From: Tetrastigma voinierianum
Lineage: Eukaryota; Streptophyta; Magnoliopsida; Vitales; Vitaceae
Assembly (NCBI GenBank): GCA_016808115.1
Contig: JAEQBH010001839.1
Coordinates: 1 to 64,000, forward strand
Direction: 5' to 3'
Length of the DNA: 64,000 nt
A model generated the notes under the pieces. The model was not told the DNA's origin. It made no database searches and saw only the letters and a list, made by a program, of their open reading frames with translations. This document shows positions 12,296-23,959 of the stretch, in pieces; the stretch's first letter is position 1; each line of letters begins with the position of its first letter. Position numbers and translations under genes: made by a program.

Positions 12296-15200
12296 CATAC
12301 ACCTTACTTTTCATCAGAAAGATTTTAAAGTAAAAGATTGCCTCAGAATATAAAGTTTAAATGATTCAGATACATGAACATAAAATTTTTCAGATTTTTT
12401 CATAAAACATGACATAATGTGTCTATACAAAAGATGTAATAAAATATAATATATATATTATATAGATTAAGAAAGGATCTCTAGACAAGATTAGCTATTA
12501 AGATCAAGAAGGCTCTTAATAGTCAATATCTAAAGAAAACTAATTACAATGAGAATCAATGATTCTTGTATCTCCAAAGTCAAATTAAGGCATCAATCAA
12601 TGGAATGCCAACTAGTTAATGCACGCTTGGGAATGTGTTTGAGTGTTATAATCTCATTATTTGAAAGATTCATAGTCTAGCAGGCATCAAAACTTTGTTA
12701 GCGAGGCCAAAAAGAGGGTTTGAAGGTTGGCACCTTTCTGCTTGTTTGGGGTGTCTAGAAAGAGCAGAAGTGCAAGACTTTTGAAGGCTTAGATCTGATT
12801 TGGCATTGCAAGATAATTTCAAAGAGTCTTTTTCTCTTGGTCAAGGAGTTCTCTAGGTGATACAAGTTTATCATTACTAGATTTAGGACACCGACACCGG
12901 GGTCCCTCTCGCCACCAAGTAACATCAAATTTTCAGACATTAAAACTAAAAATCAAAAGATCAAATTCGGGGCGGAGTCATTAAACTATATTCATGTATC
13001 ATGGATAAACCTATTCAAGGTATAAAACTCCTAGATATACAGAAATTCATGTTATCCACATCGATATTCATCAAGCCTTATTTAATTTTCATAGCCTTAT
13101 AGAACAAGGACATACCAGATGTCAAATGCTTGGCTATGTCTCAAAGGAGTATGAATGGCATCAAAGAAACAATCACGAAAGTAGAGAACTCCTAGGTAGA
13201 AATATTTGTTCCCTTGTATTTATGGTGTTCCTCACTTCATAAATCCTAGCCATTTTCTGGATAAATGTGATGAGTGCCTAAAACACTCATAGCATACCCG
13301 CGTCCTCTATGTTTTTAGTTGATTTTACATTTAAATAAGCGCATTATAGCCCAAGATATGATTTCTGGAGTTTTTGTGAATTGCAGGTCAAGAGGGTGGT
13401 TTTTGGGCAATTTTGAGCTAAACATAAGAAGCAAGAATACTGGCTGCCACGTCGCGACGTCACAATATCGCGACGTTGCAATGTCGGGACGTCTAGTCAA
13501 CAGAAGAAAGTCAAAAAAGTGACCCAACGTGCGACGTCACCACGATTTCTACGCCAGCATCATTAAAAGCAAAGGGAGACCTAATTTCAAGGTTATTGAG
13601 GAACATGCGGATTTGAGGGCAGAAAACGGCCAGCGTGGACCCTGATTATCGAGAAGACACTTTGTATTTTTTCTTCGAAGCAAACTACGATGATTGTTAG
13701 ATTGATGATGTTTATATCTAGTTCCAAAGAAGTTCTAGGATTTCTTATCTGGGTTTTGTTGAAACCCCGTCACGTATTGCATGGATTAAGATTTGATTTT
13801 ATATTATTCAGCTTATTTATGACTTGTTAGCATCCGCCTATAATTCCATGATTTATATACATGTGATGTCCGCCAACATTAGTATGATTTTGGTCGGGTA
13901 TCCGAGATCGAGAGATGAGGACGCCCAGGGATCCAAATAGAGTGAACCTCACAGCCCGAGCAAATGTAGATATCCCGATTCCGAGGGTGGCGACATAAGA
14001 ACTTTTGCCGCTTCAAGCATCGGGTCGGGTAGAGATACACTAACCCCGTTAGCAGTTAGGCGGATACCTCGAGAGAAAGGGGATCTCGTAGCACGATCAC
14101 CCCGCCTATCAATAAGTCACGACTAGACTCATGAGTAATTCTCTGTAGTTATCCATCAAAAGTGGTGTAGCACAGAGCCCTGGGCCCACAAATACGTTGA
14201 TTTACTAAGATAATTTAGTTTAGTTTAATCTCACACCTTAGTTAACTAATCATTCAAAGTTTAAGTCCAGATAATATTACAGGGCCAATTGCAGTAGTCA
14301 GTGCACTTCTCCCCGTGGATCGATATCCGTACCCTGTGTGTACACAATTATATTGCTTCTGATACGACGCGCGGCACTCCTCGCGCACATAGGCGTATAC
14401 CTACAACATCACGCTTTCGGCCTAATGAAGTTTTTTGACAACAAATCTCTACATTTCCTGGTTTTACTCTTAACAAAATAATATCTGCAGAGGATTTTAG
14501 AAAAAATTGAAGGAAAAGAAAACCAAGGAAAAATAAAATATGGAGGAAGTAATTGATCGGAAATGGTCTCTTATGAGAATTCATAATCATTCTTGGATTT
14601 AGGCACCTGAAGATATAAATACATTGTTGAATCACATTAAATCCAGTTCATAGATTGCTTTTTCATATAGTTATGTTCTGCGTAGCAAGATAGATGGAAT
14701 AACTGAAATATTATATGCATGTGGTTAGTGATCACTAACTAGCGATTAAGGAATAACACATAAGATATGGCATGAAAATATACCTAGTTGTCTGCATGTT
14801 TCATTTCTAGGTTAGTATACTGCTCATGAAGATGAAGGTTATAAGGATAGACAAGATTACATGTAAATTATGTCAATATGATTTCATTTATGGGGAGGAA
14901 AAATTTAGTAATAGAATCTGCAAAAAATTTTATTTTTATTCAAAAACACTTATCTTATCACAAGATGAACAATGGCATACACCTCATACACCTAATATAA
15001 CATGACATATATTTTATATATACTGGAAATAAAAGTATATCATACAACCATACGTGAGAAAGCAGATCCAAGAACAAGAAGTGTCGCCCACAACATAATT
15101 CACATACCAAAAGCCGGTCATTAATAACCCGGAAAATAGAGAAACAGAAATGAAGTCAGATGTGTAGATGAACTCATCAAAGAAAATGCAGAAGGAATGG

Positions 15201-15400
15201 TGAGCAAAGAAGACTAGGCTGGAGAAAGTGGCACACCAACAAGGGAAGGGATCAAGGGAGTAATGTTTGCAGGGAAAGCTAAGATGGATGAAGTTCAGAG
15301 ATTTAGTCGACATGAAAGGATACTGGGTGGGAATGAATGGTGATGAAACCATGAATATGATGTTGATGACCAAATGGCTTCCATTGAAATGATGTAGACA
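12296..15400. repeat. Sub-repeat S1 (interrupted by solo LTR)
   Basis: First of four ~1.95 kb sub-repeats (S1 12,296-15,400; S2 16,220-18,200; S3 23,960-25,870; S4 26,640-28,640). Landmarks in each: ctaaagaaaactaatta, a ttggcacctttct-type stretch, ctttttctcttggtc, the cacatcgatattcatcaag stretch, ggattttagaaaaata and gttgatgaccaaatg. S1 minus the LTR is ~1.96 kb, so it keeps the common length. No convincing coding potential is shared by all copies. Confidence 0.8.
13268..14411 (+). mobile_element. Solo LTR, Athila-like Ty3/gypsy
   Basis: Non-coding insertion absent from the same place in S2-S4 and in the two partial copies. It starts TGATGAGTGCC and has a matching CATCA near 14,407-14,411, giving inverted TGATG/CATCA ends. 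The region near 14,310-14,400 (ccgtggatcgatatccgtaccc, then a tatattgc stretch) resembles the U5 end of Athila-type LTRs, so the orientation is plus. No internal domain or second LTR is present. aaatg precedes the left end; the right target duplication is unclear, so the right end may extend to ~14,427. Includes ACGTCGCGACGT palindromes near 13,450. Confidence 0.65.
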
Positions 15401-15401
15401 A

Positions 15402-15432
<31 letters not shown>

Positions 15433-15475
15433 TAGAGAGAGAGAGAGAGGAAAGAGAGAGAGAGAGAGAGAGAGT
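15398..15475. repeat. (GA)n microsatellite
   Basis: Imperfect GA tract at the end of S1. The corresponding tracts in the other copies are much shorter (18,199-18,215; 25,860-25,874; 28,640-28,660), so this one expanded after duplication. It creates the Ser-Leu-rich minus-strand ORF here, which is not a gene. Confidence 0.9.
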
Positions 15476-15960
15476 TTCCTCATGGTCAACTTCAGTTCGT
15501 ATTTTCTTCTCGCTTCGATTCCAGCCAGTTCGTAAACTGCCACACTTGACTCCACTTCGTAAGAACGTATGAAATGGGCATCAATATGAAGAATGAATGT
15601 GCTTTCGCCACTTTTGTAGCTAAAATATTGACATTTCAAAATTATGCTTTCTGACAAGTAAAGCTATTAAGTCGATATCTAAATAGCAATTTAAATCCAT
15701 GCACCAACTCGTAACATCTCAAGTGAACAACCAAAGATAAAAACGTCATCGCTTGTCGAGAGATTAGAAAGTTATCTACAAACGCCATTACATATAGATT
15801 TGTATGTCGTGAAAACAACTCGGGGTTTCGTAATTTACTGTCTAACTAGAGATAGCAAATTAACAGGATTCAAGATGCATTTTGTTTGATATCGATAAGA
15901 TTCATCGCTAAAGTAGCTCCACCTCCTCCCTCACCAATGCCTTGAATCACAAGATCGAAA
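15475..15960 (-). pseudogene. Acidic coding-like segment, copy A
   Basis: On the minus strand 15,480-15,657 reads as a short peptide that aligns with the one at 25,875-26,060. Copy B gives a Ser/Glu-rich stretch (SEVESSVAVSEPESSESEAE) of the kind found in disordered acidic linkers. Copy A matches at SYEVESSVAVYE and then loses the pattern where CAG/CTG triplets of copy B appear as CGT/CG. It could be an exon of the kinesin locus, but no splice sites are confidently placed and no family is recognised. Confidence 0.35.
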
Positions 15961-16219
15961 AATTTAAATGATAAAGAAACTGCCAAACATAACAAGGATA
16001 GGAACGACTTCCATTATAATTACTTCTGTAGATTTTACTCTAATGGCACTGAAATATCCTTACATATCCATGACGTAGATGGAAAACAATAACTCCTCAA
16101 AGACCAAGCAATACTTGAATCCAAAACCATTAAATCAAAATAATAAAACTAGTGTTTAACTAGGTCAAGATTATAAATACCTTAATATCCAAAGCTTTCA
16201 GTCATTGTAATCGAACAAC

Positions 16220-18200
16220 TTTCAAACCTTACTTTTCATCATAGTGACTAAAGTGGAAATATTGCCTCAAGAATATATGTTTAAAGATTCAGATACATTA
16301 ACATAAAAAAAAAAAATTTGCATTCTGAAAACATGACAAAATGCATCTATGCATAGAGATGTAATAAATATAAGTATATATATTATATAGATTAAGAAAG
16401 GATATCCTAGACAAAGATTAGCTATTAAGATCAAGAAAGCTCTTAGTCAGCCATCTAAAGAAAACTAATTAAAGTGAGAATCAATGATTCTCAGATTCCA
16501 AAAATCAAATTTGCTAGATCAATCAAGGGAATGCCAAACTAGTTACTACATAGTCGAAATTGTTGAGTGCTATACCTCATTAAGTGAAATATTCATAGTC
16601 TACAGTATCAAAATTTTGTTAGCGGTACGAAGAGGATTTGAAGGTCAAGTAATTTCTACTTGTTTGGTGTGTCCGAAAGAGCGTATGGAGGACTTTGAAG
16701 GCTTAGATCTCGATTTTGGCATTGAAAGATCATCTCAAAGTCTTTTTCTCTGGTCAAGGAGTTCTCTAGAAATACAAGTTTATTTGGTTACTAGATTTTG
16801 GATGCTTTGAGATTGAGGTCCCTCGCCAATTGTTAATATCAAATTTTCTAGACTTTAAAAATGAAAATCAAAAGACTAAATCTGGAGTCACAAACCATAT
16901 TCATGTATCATGGATGTCCCATATTCGAGTATAGAACTCTTAGGCAGATATACAGAAATTCATGTTGTCCACATCGATATTCATCAAGCCTTATTTAATT
17001 TACATAACCTTATAGAACAAGGACCTACCATATGTCAAACACTTGGCTGTCTTAAAGGAGTATGAATGGCATCAAAGCAACAATCATGAAAGTAGAGAAC
17101 CCCTAGTAGAAATATTTGTTCCCTTGTATTTGTGGTGTTCCTCCTCTATAAATCCTAGCCATTTTCAGAAATTACAAATGCCAACAAAATTTAAATGCTT
17201 CAACTCCTTTCAAAAAACAAGATATCTCCAAGCAGAGGATTTTAGAAAAATAAAAGGAAAAGAAAAACCAAGGAAAAATAAAATATGGAGGAATTAAGAA
17301 ATTACTTGAAATGGTCTCTAATGAGAATTATAATCATTCTTGGATTCAAAATTTCGAAGATATAGATACATTGTTGAATCACATTAAATCCCATTCATAG
17401 ATTGCTTTCATTAGTTATGTTCTTACTAGTAGCAAGATAGATGGAATAATCTAAAAATATTGAGCATGGCCAACAACCAACCACTATATTGACTAAAATT
17501 GTTGTTAAGGTTACCGACTACCATAACCAAAGCAGATTAAAGAATAACACGTAAGATATAAGATGAAAATACCTAGTTGTCTCAGTGATATTTTCTCTCA
17601 TTTCTAGGTTAGGATAGTGCGTGATGAAGATGAAGGTTATAAGAATAGACAAGATTATATGTAAATTGTTATGATTTCATGTAATGCCATGAAAATTTAT
17701 AATAGAATCGCAAAGAGTTTTGGCCTTTATTCATAAACACTTACTTATCACAAGGTTAACAAATTTGCATACACCTAACACTACAAGACATAAGTATTTT
17801 AAATATAACTGAAACAAAAGTATGCTAATACACCATTACAGAGAAAGTAGATCCAATAACAAGAAGTGGCCACGCTCTACAACATAATTCATACCGTGAA
17901 GCTGTTACTAAGAGAACCCGATAAAAGAGAAGAAAATGAAGTCTGAGGTGTAGATGAACCGCAGAAAATGCGTATGAATTGTGGGCAAGAAACCTAACTT
18001 TAGAAAAGTGGTACGCCAACATAAAGGGATCAGGAGTACGCTCAAGTAGGAAGCTGAGATGGATGAAGTTTGTAGATTTAGCTGATATGGAATGGCTACT
18101 GAGGAATCAATGGTGATGAAAACCATGAAGATTGATGTTGATGACCAAATGCCTTTAAATGATGTAGACAAGTCTCTCTACTAAATGTGCCTGTAGAAAG
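16220..18200. repeat. Sub-repeat S2
   Basis: Second ~1.95 kb sub-repeat, same landmark order as S1. Closest by position to S4 of unit B. Between 16,450 and 16,850 several words differ from S3/S4 where those carry CAG or CTG. Confidence 0.75.
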
Positions 18201-18219
18201 AGAGAGAGAGAGAGATGAG

Positions 18220-19610
18220 AGAAAGGAACTTTTACAATGATGATTGAGGGCTTAAAGGGTCTCGCCAGAAGAAGGTTTTAGGGGCCTAAAGGCTGGTGTG
18301 TGTGTCAGGTGCAAGAACAATGTGCCATCACTAATGAGAAAACTCATCTCGCAAGTCCCATTTGCATGCCGTCACAAGTGGAAAACTCTTCTCCAATAAA
18401 TGCTTCCAATATCACAAAAATACTTCTATATCCTAAAAAATTCTCCACCTTCTTCCTTTCTGAAATTTCCAACAATAGCATGCTGATGAACTTAGAGAAC
18501 AACCGGATATTCAAAAAACAACAGTAGGTTTCAATAATAGTATACATTCTCTATGTAACAATCTCATCAGGATCTCAAATATTTGACTTGTGATCAACCA
18601 TCAGAATTAAAAGGGAGGGCAACCCCGTAAGTCCAGCAATATTGCATACACGTATCGGTTTGGGTTCTGTTTTTGCCATGGCTCTTAGTAGATAGAAACA
18701 CCAAAGTTTGGGTTATAACTTTCATTTCGTATGAAAATGAAAAATTCAAGACTTTATAGTTTTGGGGTTTAAAAACTAATATAAAGAAAAAAATAACAAA
18801 AAAGGCTAAGAACAACAATGTTCAAACATGGGAAAGAACTATATAGCCAAAACTGGAATTAGTCAGCAAAACTATCAAATATGAAAAAATTTTCCCAAAA
18901 TTTGTTACCGCCATTTATTAAACTGAATAATCAAATTGTTAAACCATCAACTGTTTGAGCTCAATGGTGAAATCACAATAATCCTGAAAAATGAAAATCA
19001 AACTACAACAACTAAGTTCCTCCAATCCAACAAAAGCAGAATTTGAAAAATTATTCACTTCCTCTCTGTATTAGATTTACTATTTGTTTGGTGGCAGAGA
19101 AACAAAAAATAATCCCAAACAACAGACACTTAAACCAACTCTCGTTGTATTCTCTAGTAATGTATTCCTATTTCTTCTCTGAGCCAAACAAAAGTCACAC
19201 AAAATTTCTCCTGGACATACAGAGCTGTTAACAGGAGAAAACTCAACCTATTCATAAAATAAAAATGAAAAAAATAATAGAGAATGAGATAATGTAGAAG
19301 AGGCTGAAACAGAGAAACAATTTTACCCTTCAAACACGAAAATTTATAAACAGAAAACGGAACAAAACCCTAGATGAGAGGACACCATAAATGTGCAAGC
19401 TTTGAGAACAGACCTTCCTCAATGAAGCGAGTCTCATTCTCTTCTTCCTTGCTCCACCCAATCCAGAACCAAAAATACGAAGAACATCAAAAATACCAAC
19501 CTACAGGTAGGATAAAAGAGTTAAAAAGTAGACCTGTGAGTAAAACAGTCCTAGCTCATCCATTATGCCATAAAAAGAAAAACTGATACTGATACATTAA
19601 ACATAAGTCC
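18220..19610. repeat. Unit A segment between S2 and the kinesin exons
   Basis: Homologous to 28,660-29,790 of unit B. Both contain tcctaaaaaattctccacc, a ttagatttactatttgtttgg stretch, and an aaaaccctag telobox-like word (19,365-19,374; 29,545-29,554) followed by a block ending ttccttcctcag/aatg. No reading frame is shared intact by both copies. It may be intron or a former promoter/UTR region. I do not recognise a gene. Confidence 0.55.
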
Positions 19611-20164
19611 AAGCTCAAAGAGTCTTTTTCTCTTGGTTAAGGAGTTCTCTGTGGTGATACAAGCCATTCATTACGGGATTAGGATAGTCTGTGGTATCAA
19701 GGTCCCCTCTGCCATTGTTAATACATCAAACTTCTTAGGACATTCAAAAATGAAAAATCAAAAGACTGAAATTCAGGGTCACAACCTGAGTTCTTGTATC
19801 ATGGATGTCCCATATTCAGGCATAGAAACACCAGTGATATACAGAACTTCATGTTGTCCACATCGATATTCATCAAGCCTTATTTAATTTTCATAGCCTT
19901 ATAAAACAAGGACCTACCATATGTCAAACACTTGGCTATGTCTCAAAGGAGTATGAATGGCATCAAAGCAACAATCATGAAAGTAGAAAACTCCTAGGTA
20001 GAAATATCTGTTCCCTTGTATTTGTGGTGATCCTCACTTCATAAATCTCAGCCATTTTCGGGAACACAATGCAAAATAAAATCTCATATTTCCTGGTTTC
20101 AACTCTCAAACAATATCTGTAAGAGGAGTTTAGAAAAATAAAAGGAAAACAAACATAGAAATAG

Positions 20165-20765
20165 CATGGGACCTACGAGAGGAAGCTCTATCAATGGGTT
20201 GATTCAGTAGTTCTCTTTAGGTTTCGTTGAAGCAATGCCACCACCCGTCGCTCATCCAAACTGATTCCATCCTGCGCGTCTAATCATCTGGCCTTCATTC
20301 CAAAAAGAGCAAGAGAATGACCTCATATATGGATAAATCCTGTATTGAGCAAGAGCCGCTGCTACAATCCCCTGCAATGCATTTCAACCATTTTTTGTCT
20401 CAGTTTATCATTCAAGTTATTTCTGTTTGAGAAATGATCAAAAAAACAATAAACAGATGTAAAATGCAGTAATCTGAATCATTCATGAAGAACAAAAAAA
20501 AAAGGAATATGGCCTGCTTTATCTCCCTCTCAGGACAAGAGGCCTTCCAGGGAAAGCAATCCCTGATGGTTGCCAGACCTCAAGGTAGGAGAGTTGAACC
20601 ACATGATTTCCATCACAGCTCCTCTTGCCTGATCCCTGGTGAAAAGATCTTTATTGCTAAACCATTACCCTGGATCTCCGTGAAAATCAGCATTGTGTAT
20701 GTTTTTCCAGCTCCTGTGGCACCATAACAGAACACTGACCCTTGCAATATTGCATCCATGCAGCT
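20165..20765 (-). pseudogene. Kinesin-8 motor domain fragment, copy A
   Basis: Three exon remnants on the minus strand. Exon a (20,765-20,514) has VFCYGATGAGKTYTM, the P-loop with the usual Gly (codon 20,712-20,714). A frameshift follows, where copy B has LGTMENPGVMVLAIKDLF. Exon b (20,371-20,322) reads GIVAAALAQYR and is 50 bp against 51 in copy B, so it is frameshifted. Exon c (20,243-20,165) matches LLQ..NLKRTTEST and a damaged NETSSRSHA (switch I region). Kinesin-8 proteins are plus-end-directed microtubule motors and depolymerase-like regulators. This copy cannot encode a working motor. Confidence 0.8.
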
Positions 20766-20939
20766 GCATTTCCAACATTAACCCAGTTACCCAACCAAGA
20801 GCTGAGAATTATCACTGAAAATGTTAAGATCAACATTCTCTGATTCTATCCCTAGTATAGAATTTATGAGTTATCTAAGTCAAATTGATACTGTACATGC
20901 TTTTGTGATACAACAACAATTTAATTATATATTGTATAA

Positions 20940-22240
20940 AACAATACATTTATTTGATATAAAAATTCTAAAAGACGAATTAGACAAGGAAAACAAAAAG
21001 TAGGAGTCAACACAAAATAGGAATCATCAAGCCCTCAATTTATTTAAAATTTCTTTAAACAGAACTCAGAGCATGTTTTGCAGCTTCAGTCTGACCTACT
21101 GATCTGATCTAGTTTCTAAACAATGCTCAAATCGCTATCCTAATAGATTTTTTAATCACTGATATATCTATCATCAAATATGAATTATGTTCATTTAAAA
21201 AAATCAAACAATTATTGTCATATTTTCACAAAAAGATTGTTTGGTATGGTGAGTCTCAAACAAAGTTGTGGGCTTGAAACAAGGATACTAACAGTGGCAG
21301 AGGAAACAAAGATATACAAACGCCATTGAGTTATTCATAATGCATTCGTCCCACAATGGAAATAGAGGTTTCGTGATCATCTCTCTAGTTTTCTAGAAGG
21401 CCTTTGCTCCCATTGGTCAGTTTATTTCTCAAGCCCTCTCTAGGTCTTGAACGGCTACACAGGCCTAGGGACTTCAAGTAAAGATTCTCAGACACCAATT
21501 AAGGCTCCAGCATAGAAAGTATCAAGTAAAAATAGCAAAAGAAACCTGTCTTATAGAAAAAGAAGTTGATCACTGTCATCAATCCTGGCCACAGTGAAAT
21601 AATATGATACCCATTAAAATCTTAACAATTGCTTCTGGGGTGAAAATTTCTTTAATAATTCCAAAGGCTCAGAATAAGAAGAGAGAGAAAATCTGGAATT
21701 CCCACTTGTTTCCTGGAAATTTTTGAACAGGCATAAAGTAGGGAAAATAAATGTATGATCCAGTTTTCATCTACTTCTGGAGCAGAAACTTTGAAACACT
21801 GGGTAGAAATTATAGCAATGGATATCTCATCTCTAGAGTAGAGGAGTTGTTTGTCATTGACTTGTCTACACTTGGAAGTAGTAACCAAGTTTAAGAGTTA
21901 GCCCCAAACTCAAGGGATGATCTGAACAAAAAACAGAAGGGCAGTTAGAAGATAATGAGCACATCATTATCCCCTGATCCATCATATATATGTGCACTAA
22001 AACCAACCAAACTTCTAAGGAATTGTGAGCCTATGTCCAAGTCCAAATAAAGTTGCTGCCTCTAAATTCAACAAGAAATCATGCTTCAGCCTATCGGTCA
22101 TTATATGTGCTCCATTGACCTTAAAATGAAGCGACCCCAAAATCTAAATTTATGTCCAAGAGAAGATGCTAAGGGTAATCCTGGCTGATTTTCAAATGGT
22201 AAAAATGGTTCCTTTTCTGAGGTGTAGTATGGAACATGCT
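20940..22240. other. Intergenic or intronic sequence between kinesin copies
   Basis: No supported gene. This lies between the P-loop exon of copy A and the coiled-coil exon of copy B. The minus-strand ORF at 21,652-21,888 has no recognisable motif and no counterpart elsewhere in the window. Confidence 0.5.
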
Positions 22241-22261
22241 TACACATGTATGTGTAGCTAC

Positions 22262-22275
22262 ATACACACACACAT

Positions 22276-22313
<38 letters not shown>

Positions 22314-22316
22314 GAA
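22262..22316. repeat. (CA)n(TA)n microsatellite
   Basis: Compound dinucleotide tract. It produces Cys-Val repeats in two minus-strand ORFs and Thr-His/Tyr-Ile repeats in a plus-strand ORF, all spurious. Confidence 0.95.
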
Positions 22317-22384
22317 TATATAAAGGGATATGCATGCTCTTCATCTCCTTTAACCAGACTAGTTATATGTGTACATCCTCTTGA

Positions 22385-22484
22385 AGTAGCCAATACTACA
22401 AGAGACCAGTACCTGAAGAAGGCTGCAGGGAAATTGAAGAAATCTGAAGAAGTATTGAGGAGCTTGCAGCAAGTTCAGGAATGA
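22385..22484 (+). pseudogene. Possible coiled-coil coding fragment
   Basis: The plus-strand frame encodes QYLKKAAGKLKKSEEVLRSL and a little more, a Lys/Glu/Leu pattern typical of a coiled coil, ending at a stop at 22,482-22,484. Strand and family are uncertain: the surrounding kinesin gene is on the other strand, and the upstream part of the same ORF is microsatellite. Reported only because the composition looks coding. Confidence 0.25.
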
Positions 22485-22674
22485 CATGGCTTCGAAGCCT
22501 TTTCTTCATTTAAAGTGGCCACTGTGGGCTATTAGCTGTAGTTATGTCCCAAAAGCTGCTCTTTAGCTGTTGGTGTAGGGAGATAGAAACCGATGACTTG
22601 GGCTCTTCAACTTACTACCAGTTGGTTCCTTTAAGGCCAAGCTGTTTCAGACAACCCCTCTAAATCCTTGTCCT

Positions 22675-22935
22675 TCAACTCCCTCTGATGCCTTTGCAAA
22701 ACTCTTCCTGAAAGGCTCGCTGCATAAAATCATCCCTCTGCTTTGCTGAAATGCATGACCTTTTCATTATCTCCATTTCTGCTTCTAATGCCTTAACATT
22801 CTTCTGAAGGTCTTTAACTATCTCCTCAGCCTTCTTTCTTGGATTCTGGGTGTAAAAACAGTTCCCAGTTAAGAAGGAGGATCTGGGTTTCCTTTTTTCA
22901 TTTGGTTGAGCAGAAGATGGAGGGAGACAACAGCG
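22675..22935 (-). pseudogene. Kinesin-8 C-terminal coiled-coil exon, copy B
   Basis: Inside a minus-strand open frame of 184 residues, the last ~85 residues carry QPNEKRKPRSSFL followed by a coiled coil (AEEIVKDLQKNVKALEAEME). I recognise this as the tail region of plant kinesin-8 (KIN-8). It lies ~0.5 kb downstream, on the minus strand, of the motor exon at 23,410-23,575, the expected order for one gene. The N-terminal ~100 residues of the frame are probably intron read-through. After EMEIMK the frame departs from the family and ends early. Confidence 0.7.
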
Positions 22936-23409
22936 ATGTAAACTGAAGATGAAGCCGAGGAGCAGTTTTTGCAGCCAAGGACTGTGCTTGAAGGGGTTAT
23001 GGTCCCTGTTGATGGCTTGCAAGCTGTAATTTCGTAGTTTGTTCTCTTCTGTACCTAAGTAATGCTTTGGCCTGATCAGCCTGAAATCTCGGTAATTGCT
23101 GTATTTCTTCATTGGTGTCACATGCCAACAATTGTGTAAGATGACAAAATATTGTTCAGTGACATCATCCACAACAGATACAAGAATTGCTTTTTGGTTC
23201 AACGAAAGACATTTGAGAATAGGAAACATTGATTCTCATCATTTTTTCAGCTACAACTAGAAAATTAATAGGCTTAGTGAAAACAAAGTAGCACATAATT
23301 CATAATTGTTTTAGAAATGAAAGGGATAAAGTTGCAACAACTATAACATAGCATAACTGATGGAGATTAATACCAGAACTGATCAACTAAGAGTATTAAA
23401 CCTTTGTCT

Positions 23410-23575
23410 CTATATCCTTCTTGCCTGATCAGCCTCAATGAAGGTTTTGAGTTCTCCAAATGAGGTTGCTTGGCTAATATTTGCAATCATCACAGTGTTG
23501 CAAGCTCCTCCTAAAGAGTCCTTGAGGAATTGGCTGAGCTTTGCTTATATCTAGTATGATTTTTGGCCATCACCA
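23410..23575 (-). pseudogene. Kinesin-8 motor exon (switch II helix to neck), copy B
   Basis: The minus strand encodes KLSQFLKDSLGGACNTVMIA followed by NISQATSFGELKTFIEADQARRI. This corresponds to the conserved SKLTQLLKDSLGG...NISP...FGET...ADRAKEI block of kinesin motors. Several substitutions occur at conserved positions, and a stop interrupts the upstream part (around 23,553, before the KLSQ block). Exons for the LAGSERA region, expected between this and 30,333, were not found, so the gene is not complete. Confidence 0.75.
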
Positions 23576-23959
23576 CCTCTGACCACCTCATCCCTCAAAA
23601 TCGCCAGAAGAGCAAAAACCATAAGTGGCCGCCATGTGGGTTGTGATACACAAACACAGAACAAAAGTACTATACTCATGCGTACAAATTCTTCTCTATG
23701 TAAGAGGTATGAACTCCCATAAGATGTTGAACCCATTTGAATATTCCAAGACGAAGTAAGCAGTTCCAAATTTAAGAAACAAAATTTTGTTAAGACAGAA
23801 AGCTAGTCATTTTCTTCTTTTCCATGGGTGTTGCTAAACCACCTGCTAAGTACAACATAGCATTCTTGCTCACACCACCCACCTCATCTAAAACAAAACA
23901 CAAAGAGCATTGTTTGTTAAGATAAAAGGAGAACATTACACCCAAGCATACACCTCATA

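Larger units (their letters stand above)
11780..20940 (-). repeat. Kinesin-8 locus duplication, unit A
   Basis: Collinear with unit B (23,400-31,135). Block order in both: segment with ccataagatgttgaac, sub-repeat, acidic segment, sub-repeat, a ~1.1-1.4 kb segment, a partial sub-repeat, then kinesin-8 exons at the high-coordinate end. Unit A is ~9.2 kb, or ~8.0 kb without the solo LTR at 13,268-~14,411, against ~7.7 kb for unit B. Read on the minus strand each unit begins with the kinesin motor exons. The low end (11,780-12,000) shares the 11,930-12,060 stretch with 23,600-23,740, but the motor exon next to it is not recognisable in A. Confidence 0.8.

Noticed and set aside
15295..15657. Minus-strand ORF with a long Ser-Leu repeat
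   Set aside because: The repeat is the translation of the (GA)n microsatellite; only its distal part aligns with the acidic segment in copy B.
22101..22484. Three ORFs over a CA/TA tract, one with Cys-Val repeats
   Set aside because: Dinucleotide repeat read in several frames; no conserved protein. Only the last ~30 codons on the plus strand look coding.
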